Position numbers and translations under genes: made by a program. From positions 1-46,262 of the forward strand of contig DEUB01000008.1 of the NCBI GenBank assembly GCA_002362385.1: a stretch of DNA of 46,262 nucleotides, given 5' to 3'. Below, in pieces: positions 8,906-16,222 of the stretch. The notes beneath the pieces are model-generated. The model worked only from the letters and a program-made list of their open reading frames with translations. It was not told the origin of the DNA and searched no databases. Numbering within the stretch: the stretch's first letter is position 1; each line of letters opens with the position of its first letter. Source of the stretch: Lachnospiraceae bacterium UBA3273 (GTDB lineage Bacteria; Bacillota; Clostridia; Lachnospirales; Lachnospiraceae).

Positions 8906-9103
8906 AAATCAATTTTCAAGGCAGCAGAGGGCCCCGGGGTATGGTATATATAGTTCCTGCGGCGGCTCTCAAAAAACGCCAGTGCTTAGCGAAGTTTTTC
9001 ATGAGCTTAGCATCTGCTGCGTTTTTTGCGAAGCGGGAGCGGGCCGCCAAAGACACTATATATACCATACCCCGGGGCCCTCTGCTGTCTTGAAAATTGA
9101 TTT
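8906..9103. repeat. Long hairpin element between divergent regulators
   Basis: Arms 8906-8954 and 9055-9103 are 49 bp each with a single mismatch and contain a GGGCCCCGGGG core. Inside them GGCGGC 8961-8966 pairs with 9043-9048, and AAAAAACGC 8971-8979 pairs with 9019-9027. The element lies just upstream of the -35 box of the GntR operon and ahead of the MerR gene. Short open frames on both strands simply translate the palindrome and are not genes. Its sequence is unrelated to the inverted repeat at 3.6-3.9 kb, though the layout is alike. Confidence 0.85.
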
Positions 9104-9190
9104 CCGCACCGTCGACACTTATGCTGGAATATTTACACATTTTATGCAATAATAATATCATTACTTACTACAGAACAGGAGTATGCGAAA

Positions 9191-10006
9191 ATGAAAGGAT
9201 ACCTCTCTATCGGAAAAGTGGCCAAACTGAAAAACGTTTCCATCAAGTCGCTCCGCTACTATGATGAGATCGGCATTTTTAAGCCTGCGCTCACTGACCA
9301 CACGACCGGCTACCGATATTATAAGGAAAGCCAGCTATACCTTCTGGACGCCATTTCCCTCTGCATAGAACTGGGGATCCCCCTAAAAAGCATGTCCGAT
9401 TATTGTGATAAAAACGGAAAGCCGGACTTACAGAAGCTCCTCGGAAACGCCAAGGCCATGGCGGAACAGAAGATCCGTTCCATGTACGTAGCCTTAGAGA
9501 CTTTACAGAACACCATCAGCACCTTGGAACACCATCCGCATATTTCCATTCCCGAAGGATGTCATTTAAAGACTCTGCTTTCCCGGACGGTCCTGACCGT
9601 TCCCTTTGACGAATATACGGACGCCTTCCATTATAATCCCAAGCTTTTGTCCCTTTTTGTTAACGCTCAGAAGCTGGGGCTGGCCGCCTCCTACCCTTCC
9701 GGACTTATCTATGACTATCATAAGGGCGTACCGGAAAAATCCGTATTTATCCACGTAACGCCTTTGGCAGCCACACAAAACGGCACCGTTCCCGGAAACT
9801 GGGGAAAACATATCGAAGGCCTGCGCACCCTTCCCTCCGGTTCCTACATCTGCCGCCAGGACGCCGCCCATGAGATAGAGAACGCGCCGGGACTTTTAGG
9901 TCTGGATCAAAAATCCTTAAAAAACTGTACCGTTATAGAAACCGATCTGTTAAAGGACGAAAAGGCGCAGACCGGCATGAATTACGAAATGCAGATATTG
10001 GTCTAA
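9191..10006 (+). CDS. MerR-family regulator with GyrI-like effector domain (BmrR type)
   Basis: A 271 aa transcription regulator. Residues 4-72 are a MerR winged helix (SIGKVAKLKNVSIKSLRYYD, then the TGYRYY wing). A dimerising helix occupies about 75-120. The C-terminal 145 residues fit a GyrI/BmrR-like small-molecule pocket, with no metal-binding cysteines. Proteins of this build sense hydrophobic drugs or cations and activate efflux genes. No efflux gene is adjacent: upstream lies the long hairpin, downstream a convergent amidase gene, so its target is elsewhere or itself. AGGAG precedes the ATG. TTTACA at 9132 and TATCAT at 9156 with 18 bp between them could be its promoter, but this is weak. 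Confidence 0.85.
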   Translation: MKGYLSIGKVAKLKNVSIKSLRYYDEIGIFKPALTDHTTGYRYYKESQLYLLDAISLCIELGIPLKSMSDYCDKNGKPDLQKLLGNAKAMAEQKIRSMYVALETLQNTISTLEHHPHISIPEGCHLKTLLSRTVLTVPFDEYTDAFHYNPKLLSLFVNAQKLGLAASYPSGLIYDYHKGVPEKSVFIHVTPLAATQNGTVPGNWGKHIEGLRTLPSGSYICRQDAAHEIENAPGLLGLDQKSLKNCTVIETDLLKDEKAQTGMNYEMQILV

Positions 10007-10022
10007 ACACAATATCTGCATT
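9988..10022 (+). terminator. Hairpin spanning the MerR gene stop codon
   Basis: A perfect 13-bp stem, 9988-10000 with 10010-10022. Its 9-base loop contains the TAA stop codon at 10004-10006. It is followed by CTCTTC, a poor U tract, so it may be a weak terminator or a 3'-end stabiliser. It also lies downstream of the convergent amidase gene. Confidence 0.55.
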
Positions 10023-10090
10023 CTCTTCATTCCCGGTCCACGCAAAAAGAGCATTTTCCGTACAAATCTTTTCATCGGTCCGCCTCCACG

Positions 10091-11554
10091 CTAAAACTGT
10101 ATGGGCGCCACCTCCGGCGTCAGGGCTTCCATCCTGTACTCCGGAAAGCTGTCGATCAGATCGTCAAGGCATACAGCCGTGGCATGGACCGTATCATGGG
10201 CCAGCATGACCACTTTCTTTCTTTTTAATGTAGAAGATGCGGCATTTTCGATCAAAACCTCCGGCTCCCCGCGGGTTACCGCATCCTCTAAGCTTGCGTT
10301 CCAGTCGAAATAAATAAATCCCTCTTCCGTCATACGGCGTATGATCTCTTTATAAACCTTTTTATTATAATCATTCTGGCTGCCGCCGGGAAAACGGAAC
10401 AGCTTTACCTCCACTCCCGTGGTTTCATAAACGATCCTGTAAGCTTTTTCAAAATCCTCCATATAGGCCTCGGGGCTTGCATAAAGCGCATCATAATCAT
10501 GCCTGTAGCAGTGAATGCCGATAGTATGCCCTTCCTCTACGATCCTTCTTGCGATTTCGGGATGCTTTTCCACATTTTCCCCTACCACAAAAAAGGTTGC
10601 CTTGATGTTCTTTTCTTTTAAAACGTCCAAAATCGCATTGGTGTTTTCCTCACTCGGTCCGTCATCAAAGGTTAAATACATGGTTTTGGGAAAGAAGTAA
10701 TAATTCACGCCGTCGGCGATTCCTTCCGCAATGAGGTCCTGATATTCCGGATCCGTAAGTTTCCGTCTTTCCGCCGAATTGGATAAAAATCCGGTTTCTA
10801 TAAGGCAGGACGGCATATCGCTTTCACGGATCACATAAAGGCTGTCGGTTTCGCTCAACTCACGCCCTTTCACGCCGGTCGTCTGTACGATATACTTCCG
10901 GAACAATCCTGCCAGCCTTTCGCTTTCCTCTTCATAGCGGTCGTCACAGTACCAGACCTCCATGCCGCAAGGCTCATTTGTCTCGCAGGCATTCTGATGG
11001 ATGCTGATATACAGGTCCCCTTTTAGGGTATTGGCCATTTCCACACGCTCTTCCGTAGTACGGCTTTCATCCCCGTTTCTCGTATACTCCACCTTATATC
11101 CCAGCTCCGAAAGCTTTGCACCGGCCGCCCTGGCGATTGCCAGATTCACATCCTTTTCCAAAACTCCCGCCCTGGAGCATCCCTCGTCCTCCCCTCCGTG
11201 CCCAGGGTCTAAAATAATGGTAATGTTTTGAGGCTGCCTGTCGGTGTAGTCCGTCAGATCCATATCTCCCCCATTATTTCCCGCATTGTTTATGTTGCCC
11301 GATACCGTATCCGGTCCCTGATCTATGCAGGAGGTTTCTGTTTCATTTTTTGAGACCGAATTTCCCGATACCGGCACCATTTTATTATCTGATACTGCAT
11401 ACACCATGGTAGAGCAGCCCAAAACCGCTGTTGTGGCAAATACGATAACGCCCCTTACGATCCTTAATATCTTCTTTTTTGTATATTCATACCTTCTTCC
11501 GTATTTCTTCCCTTCAGGTAAAGTGCATCCGACATATAACTTTCTCTTTTGCAT
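10091..11554 (-). CDS. Secreted amidase-polysaccharide deacetylase fusion
   Basis: A 487 aa envelope enzyme joining two peptidoglycan-active domains. A signal anchor lies at about 31-53, then a Ser/Asn-rich linker. Residues about 110-285 are an Amidase_3 N-acetylmuramoyl-L-alanine amidase with zinc ligands His119 (DPGHGG), Glu133 (EKDVN) and His186 (SIHQN), and the catalytic Glu253 (IETGF). Residues about 291-475 are a NodB/CE4 deacetylase with TFDDGPS at 296-302, HCYRH at 348-352, RFPGGS and LAHDT. All key residues are present in both. It could cut stem peptides from the glycan and deacetylate sugars. Start 11554 has AGGAG 8 bases upstream; a GTG at 11563 is less likely. A 5' hairpin and 11-bp-phased sites lie upstream, tying it to the adjacent two-component system. 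Confidence 0.9.
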   Translation of the reverse strand: MQKRKLYVGCTLPEGKKYGRRYEYTKKKILRIVRGVIVFATTAVLGCSTMVYAVSDNKMVPVSGNSVSKNETETSCIDQGPDTVSGNINNAGNNGGDMDLTDYTDRQPQNITIILDPGHGGEDEGCSRAGVLEKDVNLAIARAAGAKLSELGYKVEYTRNGDESRTTEERVEMANTLKGDLYISIHQNACETNEPCGMEVWYCDDRYEEESERLAGLFRKYIVQTTGVKGRELSETDSLYVIRESDMPSCLIETGFLSNSAERRKLTDPEYQDLIAEGIADGVNYYFFPKTMYLTFDDGPSEENTNAILDVLKEKNIKATFFVVGENVEKHPEIARRIVEEGHTIGIHCYRHDYDALYASPEAYMEDFEKAYRIVYETTGVEVKLFRFPGGSQNDYNKKVYKEIIRRMTEEGFIYFDWNASLEDAVTRGEPEVLIENAASSTLKRKKVVMLAHDTVHATAVCLDDLIDSFPEYRMEALTPEVAPIQF

Positions 11555-11572
11555 CCGTCTCACTCCTCATTA

Positions 11573-11636
11573 CTCCGATTAGTGACACGGGTAACTGCAA
11601 AACCTAAGGGGCGTTTCCCCGTGTCACTAATCAGAG
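11573..11636 (-). promoter_or_regulatory. 5'-leader hairpin of the amidase-deacetylase gene
   Basis: Arms 11573-11591 and 11618-11636 are 19 bp with one mismatch around a 26-base loop. The hairpin would begin about at the mRNA 5' end predicted from the TATACT at 11640-11635 and end just before the ribosome site. It is probably an mRNA stabiliser or a translation control; no riboswitch class is recognised. Confidence 0.6.
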
Positions 11637-11640
11637 TATA
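11635..11640 (-). promoter_or_regulatory. -10 box of the amidase-deacetylase promoter
   Basis: TATACT on the minus strand. No -35 match exists 17 bp upstream, which fits a promoter that needs an activator bound to the phased repeats at 11648-11709. Confidence 0.5.
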
Positions 11641-11647
11641 AAGGAGC

Positions 11648-11709
11648 AAAACATCATATTTTCATAATTTTTGCATACTAATTCCATAATTTTTGCATCA
11701 AAGTTGCAT
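11648..11709 (-). promoter_or_regulatory. 11-bp-phased response-regulator binding array
   Basis: Read on the minus strand, five 11-bp units each begin with ATG: 11709-11699 ATGCAACTTTG, 11698-11688 ATGCAAAAATT, 11687-11677 ATGGAATTAGT, 11676-11666 ATGCAAAAATT, 11665-11655 ATGAAAATATG. A partial sixth follows. Direct repeats once per helical turn are the classic target of PhoB/OmpR-type regulators. The same unit appears upstream of the two-component operon (15961-15982), so the adjacent response regulator is the likely binder (inference). Confidence 0.65.
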
Positions 11710-12575
11710 CATTTTTCAACCTTCAAAAACAGCTCGTTGATCCCCTCATAAAATCCCAGGGTCAGCGTCGTCATGCCGTCCGCTTCTTCTATGGCGTTTC
11801 CGCTGCCGTTAACCATCCCCGGAACCGTATATTTTTCGATGTTGGAGGTTGTCTCTGTCAGGGTATCCAACCTTTCGGACCTCTCAAGGCCGTACAATCC
11901 GAGATATTCGCTAAAGCTTGCCATAATGGAATCCGGCTGCATATCCGCCCAGGTCCCTTCCGTGCGCACATAAAACTCATAAATCTTACCTGTGCCCGCA
12001 TCCACGTAAGCGTCGATCAGACGGTTTTTCTTATCCGCATTCTGCACATTGGTGGAGAGGCTGACCTTCCATACCGCCACGTTATTTCTGGGCTCCAGCA
12101 CATCGATGGCGGAATAGAGCACCGCCGTATAGGAATCTGCCGATACCTCCCTGACGCTTTCCGGAATGATCCCCAGCTCATGAAGTCTTTCCAACTCCCT
12201 GTTGCAGACATCATAGATCTGTTCCTCCGTCACTTCCTTGTCGGAAGGGCCCTGATGGTTCAACACGAAGGCATAAGTACCTTTCAGCCCTTCATACTCT
12301 ATGGTTTCATCATTCTCCACACGGGTCAGCGCGCTGAATTCGCTTTCTGGCACCGAACGGTTATCCAGACATTTGGACAACAAATATATTTTTTCGTTGC
12401 TGTTCATGGTATAGCGATAGCCCTCGCTTCCGCTTTCTACCTGTTCCGCCCTGATCTGGTTTAAAAGCCCCTTATCCTTATAGCCTGCAACGGCTTCCGG
12501 CCCCCAAAGGGCAAAGAGCACTACCAAAACCGCCAGGATTACAGCCGCCTTTTCCCGATTAAGTTTCCACTTCAT
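11709..12575 (-). CDS. Exported protein of unknown function, last gene of two-component operon
   Basis: A 288 aa protein with a short cytoplasmic start and one hydrophobic segment at about 10-31 ending in WGPEAVA, so a signal anchor or cleaved signal peptide. The rest is soluble and outside the membrane. I recognise no catalytic motif; the mixed alpha/beta pattern with a DAYVDAGTGKIYEFYV strand-turn-strand resembles PepSY/YcdB-like accessory domains, but this is weak. It overlaps the sensor kinase gene by 17 bases, so translation is coupled and a role as an extracytoplasmic partner of the kinase is plausible. Its stop codon touches the phased binding array of the amidase gene. Confidence 0.75.
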   Translation of the reverse strand: MKWKLNREKAAVILAVLVVLFALWGPEAVAGYKDKGLLNQIRAEQVESGSEGYRYTMNSNEKIYLLSKCLDNRSVPESEFSALTRVENDETIEYEGLKGTYAFVLNHQGPSDKEVTEEQIYDVCNRELERLHELGIIPESVREVSADSYTAVLYSAIDVLEPRNNVAVWKVSLSTNVQNADKKNRLIDAYVDAGTGKIYEFYVRTEGTWADMQPDSIMASFSEYLGLYGLERSERLDTLTETTSNIEKYTVPGMVNGSGNAIEEADGMTTLTLGFYEGINELFLKVEK

Positions 12576-13977
12576 GATCCTTTACCTCCTCGTACCTTAA
12601 GAGGAAACCAAAGCAGCTTCCCTTTCCCACCGTACTTTCCACTATAAGCTCGCTATTGTGGAGCTTTAATATTTCCGTACACAGCGCAAGCCCCAGTCCG
12701 GCGCCGTTTTTGCTTCTGGCCCTGGATTTATCAACCATGTAAAATGCTTCCATGATCTTCTTGCATTCTTCTTCAGGAATCCCCGTTCCGTGATCCTTTA
12801 CTTTGAAAAGATACCCTTCTTCCAGTCTCTTACCGGAAATTTCTATGGTCCCTCCGGGATCCGATGCCTTGCATGCATTATCCACCAGATTCAGGAGCAC
12901 TGTTTTTATAAGATTAAGTTCCGCCCAGACAGAGCCCTGCTCATACCGGAATTTAAGCTTCACTTCTTCTTTTTCACTGTACATATCCCTGATAAAGGAA
13001 AACAGCTGCTCCACATCCACCCGTCCGGCCTCCAGTTCGTTGCGTTTGGTAACGATAATATCCAAAAGCCGCAAAGACATGGTTTCTAAGCGTTTCCCCT
13101 CCGTATAAATATAGTTTGCGGACAGAAAATGCTTCTCTTCATCCAGCTTTCTGGAACGGAGTACATCCGCGTAGCCGATGATGGCCGTCAAAGGCGTCTT
13201 TAACTCGTGGGAAAAGGCGGCAATAAAATCCTCCCTTGCCCTTACTTCATTCTCCAGCTGGCGGATGGTCTGCTCCAGGGCCTCCGCCATCCGGTTAAAG
13301 TCCCCGGTAAGCTGTCCCATTTCATCACTGCTGATCTGCTCCGCACGATAGGCATAATCTCCTTCCGTCATCCGCCCTGCTGCCTTTGCCAAAAGCCGTA
13401 TGGGCTTTGTGAGCCAGTGGGACATAAAGTACATGGCCACCGAACCGCAGATGAGCATCATAAAGGTCAGGCGGCGGTATACCGTAAAGCCCTGGGAGCG
13501 CTCCGAAAACACATCCGTCACGTCTCTCATTGTTTCTAAGTACAGGCTTCTGTCCAGGGCGTCTGTAATGATCCCCGTCTGGATATAATAGCGGCCCTCT
13601 GATTCTATGACCCTGTAGACCCTTGTCTGCTCCTCCATGCCGGAAAGGAAATCATTTCCTTCCACAAAACCTTCGCTCGCATATAAAGTCTGCAGCTTCT
13701 CATCGGATATCCGAAGCAGGCTGCTGTTCTGACTGCCCTCCAGATTCGCACCGATCTGCCCGATGGTGGAATCATGGAGAACATCATATTTGGATGGAAT
13801 ATTAAGCGCCGCAGTTTCCAGGGCAAACTGTAAAATACTGCTGTCATCCATAGCCTGGCCGATCTCACGCTCCATGGAGCTTTCAAAAACGTAATTTACA
13901 AAAAAGAAGCCTCCAAAGCCAAAAGCCGCAGCCAGAATCGTTATGCTGCACAATAATATTTTATGTGAGAACTTCAT
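12559..13977 (-). CDS. Sensor histidine kinase
   Basis: A 472 aa membrane kinase of the OmpR-partner type. Transmembrane segments at about 6-30 and 168-190 enclose an extracytoplasmic sensor domain of about 135 residues that I cannot assign to a family. A HAMP domain at about 190-243 follows, then the HisKA box FSHELKTPL with the phosphorylated His257. The ATPase domain has its N box (NLVDNACKAS), G1 (DHGTGIP) and G2 (GAGLGLAL). It phosphorylates the response regulator encoded 13 bases upstream. All catalytic boxes are intact. The stimulus is unknown; the lipoprotein and exported protein in the same operon may feed into the sensor domain. Confidence 0.95.
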   Translation of the reverse strand: MKFSHKILLCSITILAAAFGFGGFFFVNYVFESSMEREIGQAMDDSSILQFALETAALNIPSKYDVLHDSTIGQIGANLEGSQNSSLLRISDEKLQTLYASEGFVEGNDFLSGMEEQTRVYRVIESEGRYYIQTGIITDALDRSLYLETMRDVTDVFSERSQGFTVYRRLTFMMLICGSVAMYFMSHWLTKPIRLLAKAAGRMTEGDYAYRAEQISSDEMGQLTGDFNRMAEALEQTIRQLENEVRAREDFIAAFSHELKTPLTAIIGYADVLRSRKLDEEKHFLSANYIYTEGKRLETMSLRLLDIIVTKRNELEAGRVDVEQLFSFIRDMYSEKEEVKLKFRYEQGSVWAELNLIKTVLLNLVDNACKASDPGGTIEISGKRLEEGYLFKVKDHGTGIPEEECKKIMEAFYMVDKSRARSKNGAGLGLALCTEILKLHNSELIVESTVGKGSCFGFLLRYEEVKDHEVET

Positions 13978-13990
13978 GTCGTCTCCTTCC

Positions 13991-14644
13991 TTATACTTCC
14001 AGTCTGTAGCCTACCTTATAAACAGCCACCAGGTTCCTTTCCCACCCCATCTTCCGCCTGAGTCTCTGCACATGGAGCTCTAAAGTGCGGCTGTCTGCAA
14101 TATATTCGTCTCCCCAGACTTTCTCATAAAGCATCTCTTTAAAAAGGGCAATGTTTTTATTCTGCATAAACAATACCAAAAGGCCGTATTCCTTGTTGGT
14201 AAGCACCACCGGCTTTCCCGCCTTCGTTACTTTCCTTGCCTCCATATCCACGGCTATGTCCCCCGCCACAAGAAGGTTTTCCGTTTTCCTGAAACGGCGC
14301 AGCACCACTTCTACCCTGGCAACCAGCTCCACCACGTCAAAGGGCTTTGCCAGATAGTCCTCCGCACCTAATTTAAGTCCCTTTACCTTGTCCTTGACAT
14401 CGCTTTTGGCCGTAATAAAAATAACGGGAATATGCAAAGGCCTGATATATTCCATAATGTCAAAGCCGTCGGCTCCCGGCAGCATGATGTCCAAAAGAAT
14501 CAGATCAAATTTCTCCCGTTCGATCAGGTCAATGGCCTCCATGCCGTCCTGTACGCTTTTGCAAAAATACCCCGCCGCCGACAAATTCATATCTATCAGA
14601 TCGCAAATAGGCTTTTCATCATCCACAATCAGTATCTTGATCAA
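13991..14644 (-). CDS. OmpR/PhoB-type response regulator
   Basis: A 217 aa DNA-binding regulator. The receiver domain spans 1-117 with acidic pocket Asp8-Asp9, phosphorylated Asp52 (LILLDIMLP), Thr78 and Lys100 (YLAKPFD). The winged helix covers about 125-217 (TNKEYGLLVLF, SRTLELHVQRLRRKMG). The start is taken as the TTG at 14644 because the receiver begins right there (LIKILIVDDE) and GGAGGA lies 6 bases before it. A longer open frame to 14752 runs inside the previous gene. The TTGA overlap with the lipoprotein stop codon means coupled translation. Likely targets are the phased sites before its own operon and before the amidase-deacetylase gene. Confidence 0.93.
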   Translation of the reverse strand: MIKILIVDDEKPICDLIDMNLSAAGYFCKSVQDGMEAIDLIEREKFDLILLDIMLPGADGFDIMEYIRPLHIPVIFITAKSDVKDKVKGLKLGAEDYLAKPFDVVELVARVEVVLRRFRKTENLLVAGDIAVDMEARKVTKAGKPVVLTNKEYGLLVLFMQNKNIALFKEMLYEKVWGDEYIADSRTLELHVQRLRRKMGWERNLVAVYKVGYRLEV

Positions 14645-15870
14645 TTTTCTTCCTCCCCGTCCTCGTTCGTCTCTTCCGTCTCTTCTACCTGCCATCCCCA
14701 GTAAGCCCTTATTTTGGGAATCAGCCCTTCCATGGTATCTTCCTCGTTGCACTTATATTTCCGGCCGAATTCCGTATCAACATCGAATCCGCCCGTTCTC
14801 TGGTAATAAATGGCGCATTCCGTCTGTATTAACAGTTCTCCGTCTTCTCCCTCGTAGGTGTATCTGGCAAGCACCACCAGATCCTTCATGCCGTCTCCGT
14901 CCACGTCCTTTCCCGTTATCCCCCGCAGGGTATAGAGGTTATCGTAGCTTCCCATGGGCTGGAAGCTCCAGACGATATTGCCTTTTTCATCTACCAGATA
15001 GATCATGAAAACGTCATATTCCGAAATATTGTAGGTTCCCGGCACCACCTGAAGCTTTCCCAGCTTTTCGAATCTTCTGGAGTAATCCTGCTCCTCTATA
15101 ACGGTAAACCCGTTCCTTAAAAGCTCATCCAGGGTAGTTGCCGTATAAAGAAACTCCGTGGACTGTCCGTCCCTTACAAAGGCGATGATACTGTTAACGC
15201 TCCTGTTCATATCAAAACGGTTGATCTTATCGGATATTCTCCAGTCCCGGTAAAAGGTCCCTTCCCCCTGAAAGAGCACATCCCCCACTTTATAAGGCTT
15301 TCCCGCATATTCTCCCCTGTCGTTGACGCATTTTGTGATCAGCACGATATCCGTCTTCCCATCCCTGTTCAGATCGGAAAAAGTCACGGCGGACAGCTTT
15401 CTGGTTACCTGCTTTAACTGCCCCGGAATGCGGTTGTTCGTCTCTAACTGATTGGTCTTAAACAAAACATTCCCTTCTGCATCTGCAACAAAGACCGCCA
15501 GACGGTTATATTCCTTTTCCATGGCCGGAATAAAAGTGCATTCGCCCCTTCCAAAAGACTCCGCCATAATGGGAAAGATCTGCTCCTCCAGGATCTCATA
15601 GCCGTTTGCTCCTATATCCTCCGTCCGCTCTATGGCCTCGAACCGCGCCTTAAATTCCCGCTCCTTAAAGGCCTGTTCATCTGTTCTAATTTTTGTTTCC
15701 CCTTCCGTATCCGTATCGGTCTGCATATCATATAGAATTTCTGCGGCTCCCGCCCGTAAAGTAATATATTGCTGCACATTCTCCACAGGCTGTTCCGCTT
15801 TCTGTCCGCAGCCCGCAGCCAGAAGGCATACAAGAAGCCACGGCAGAATTTTCATACCAGTACCTTTCAT
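14641..15870 (-). CDS. Lipoprotein with calcium-type DxDxDG loops (FG-GAP/VCBS-like)
   Basis: A 409 aa lipoprotein, first gene of the two-component operon. A signal peptide ends in the lipobox LLAAGC, so the protein is lipid-anchored outside the membrane. Two loops, DLNRDGKTD and DVDGDGMKD, match EF-hand-like calcium loops of FG-GAP/VCBS beta-propeller repeats, each followed by beta strands. Start 15870 has GAGGG 8 bases upstream; the ATG at 15855 (AAAGG 7 bases upstream) gives 404 aa and is nearly as good. The open frame runs further upstream, but those codons lie over the promoter. It overlaps the response regulator by TTGA. It may sense ions or envelope state for the kinase; this is inference from context. 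Confidence 0.8.
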   Translation of the reverse strand: MKGTGMKILPWLLVCLLAAGCGQKAEQPVENVQQYITLRAGAAEILYDMQTDTDTEGETKIRTDEQAFKEREFKARFEAIERTEDIGANGYEILEEQIFPIMAESFGRGECTFIPAMEKEYNRLAVFVADAEGNVLFKTNQLETNNRIPGQLKQVTRKLSAVTFSDLNRDGKTDIVLITKCVNDRGEYAGKPYKVGDVLFQGEGTFYRDWRISDKINRFDMNRSVNSIIAFVRDGQSTEFLYTATTLDELLRNGFTVIEEQDYSRRFEKLGKLQVVPGTYNISEYDVFMIYLVDEKGNIVWSFQPMGSYDNLYTLRGITGKDVDGDGMKDLVVLARYTYEGEDGELLIQTECAIYYQRTGGFDVDTEFGRKYKCNEEDTMEGLIPKIRAYWGWQVEETEETNEDGEEEN

Positions 15871-15960
15871 CAGCATTTCCCTCGCCATGCCGCCATATTT
15901 TATCCCCGCTCCATGCCGCAGGGCCTTTGACGTTTGTTTTTTCTTCTTATTATTAAAACA

Positions 15961-15982
15961 CTTCTTTGCATCATTTTTGCAT
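15961..15982 (-). promoter_or_regulatory. Phased direct repeats upstream of the two-component operon
   Basis: Read on the minus strand, ATGCAAAAATG (15982-15972) is followed directly by ATGCAAAGAAG (15971-15961), an 11-bp direct repeat. The first unit matches the units before the amidase-deacetylase gene in 10 of 11 bases. It is probably an autoregulatory site of the operon's own response regulator. Confidence 0.6.
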
Positions 15983-15993
15983 ACTTTTATGCC

Positions 15994-16002
15994 ATTGTAA
16001 CA
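15994..16002 (-). promoter_or_regulatory. Possible extended -10 promoter of the two-component operon
   Basis: TGTTACAAT on the minus strand is an extended -10 element without a good -35. If it is the main promoter the phased repeats lie downstream and would repress; a TAATAA further down (about 15955-15950) is the alternative if they activate. Confidence 0.4.
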
Positions 16003-16222
16003 CAATCCTGTCATAATTTTTAAAATTTTGACAAAAAACCGCGTTCTAAGGACCGGATTTTTTTAATTCCGCCTCTATTTTCCCCGATATCCCCGTCTAG
16101 TCGGAACTGTGTGTTTCTTTACAAAAAAGATAGGAAAAAAAGTAAAAATATGCTATACTTTTCTTTAATATCAGTTTAATAAATGTTTAAAAGGCTTACC
16201 GCCTTACAACGGGAGGGATAAC
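16003..16222. promoter_or_regulatory. Divergent intergenic region with + strand extended -10 promoter
   Basis: This space separates the two-component operon from the hemerythrin gene. On the plus strand TGCTATACT at 16151-16159 is an extended -10 box 64 bases before the GTG start. No clear -35 or sigma-28 flagellar box is seen. Confidence 0.55.

Noticed and set aside
8872..9161. Two open frames, one on each strand, with near-identical protein sequences
   Set aside because: They are the two readings of one long palindrome; the likeness is a consequence of the hairpin and not a gene pair.
14645..14752. Longer response regulator with an extra 36 N-terminal residues
   Set aside because: The extension lies inside the lipoprotein gene and is Arg/Gly-rich; the TTG at 14644 has an ideal ribosome site and begins at the receiver fold.
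16100..16160. Flagellar or chemotaxis sigma-28 promoter before the hemerythrin-receiver gene
   Set aside because: No TAAA-GCCGATAA pair is found; only an extended -10 box is visible.
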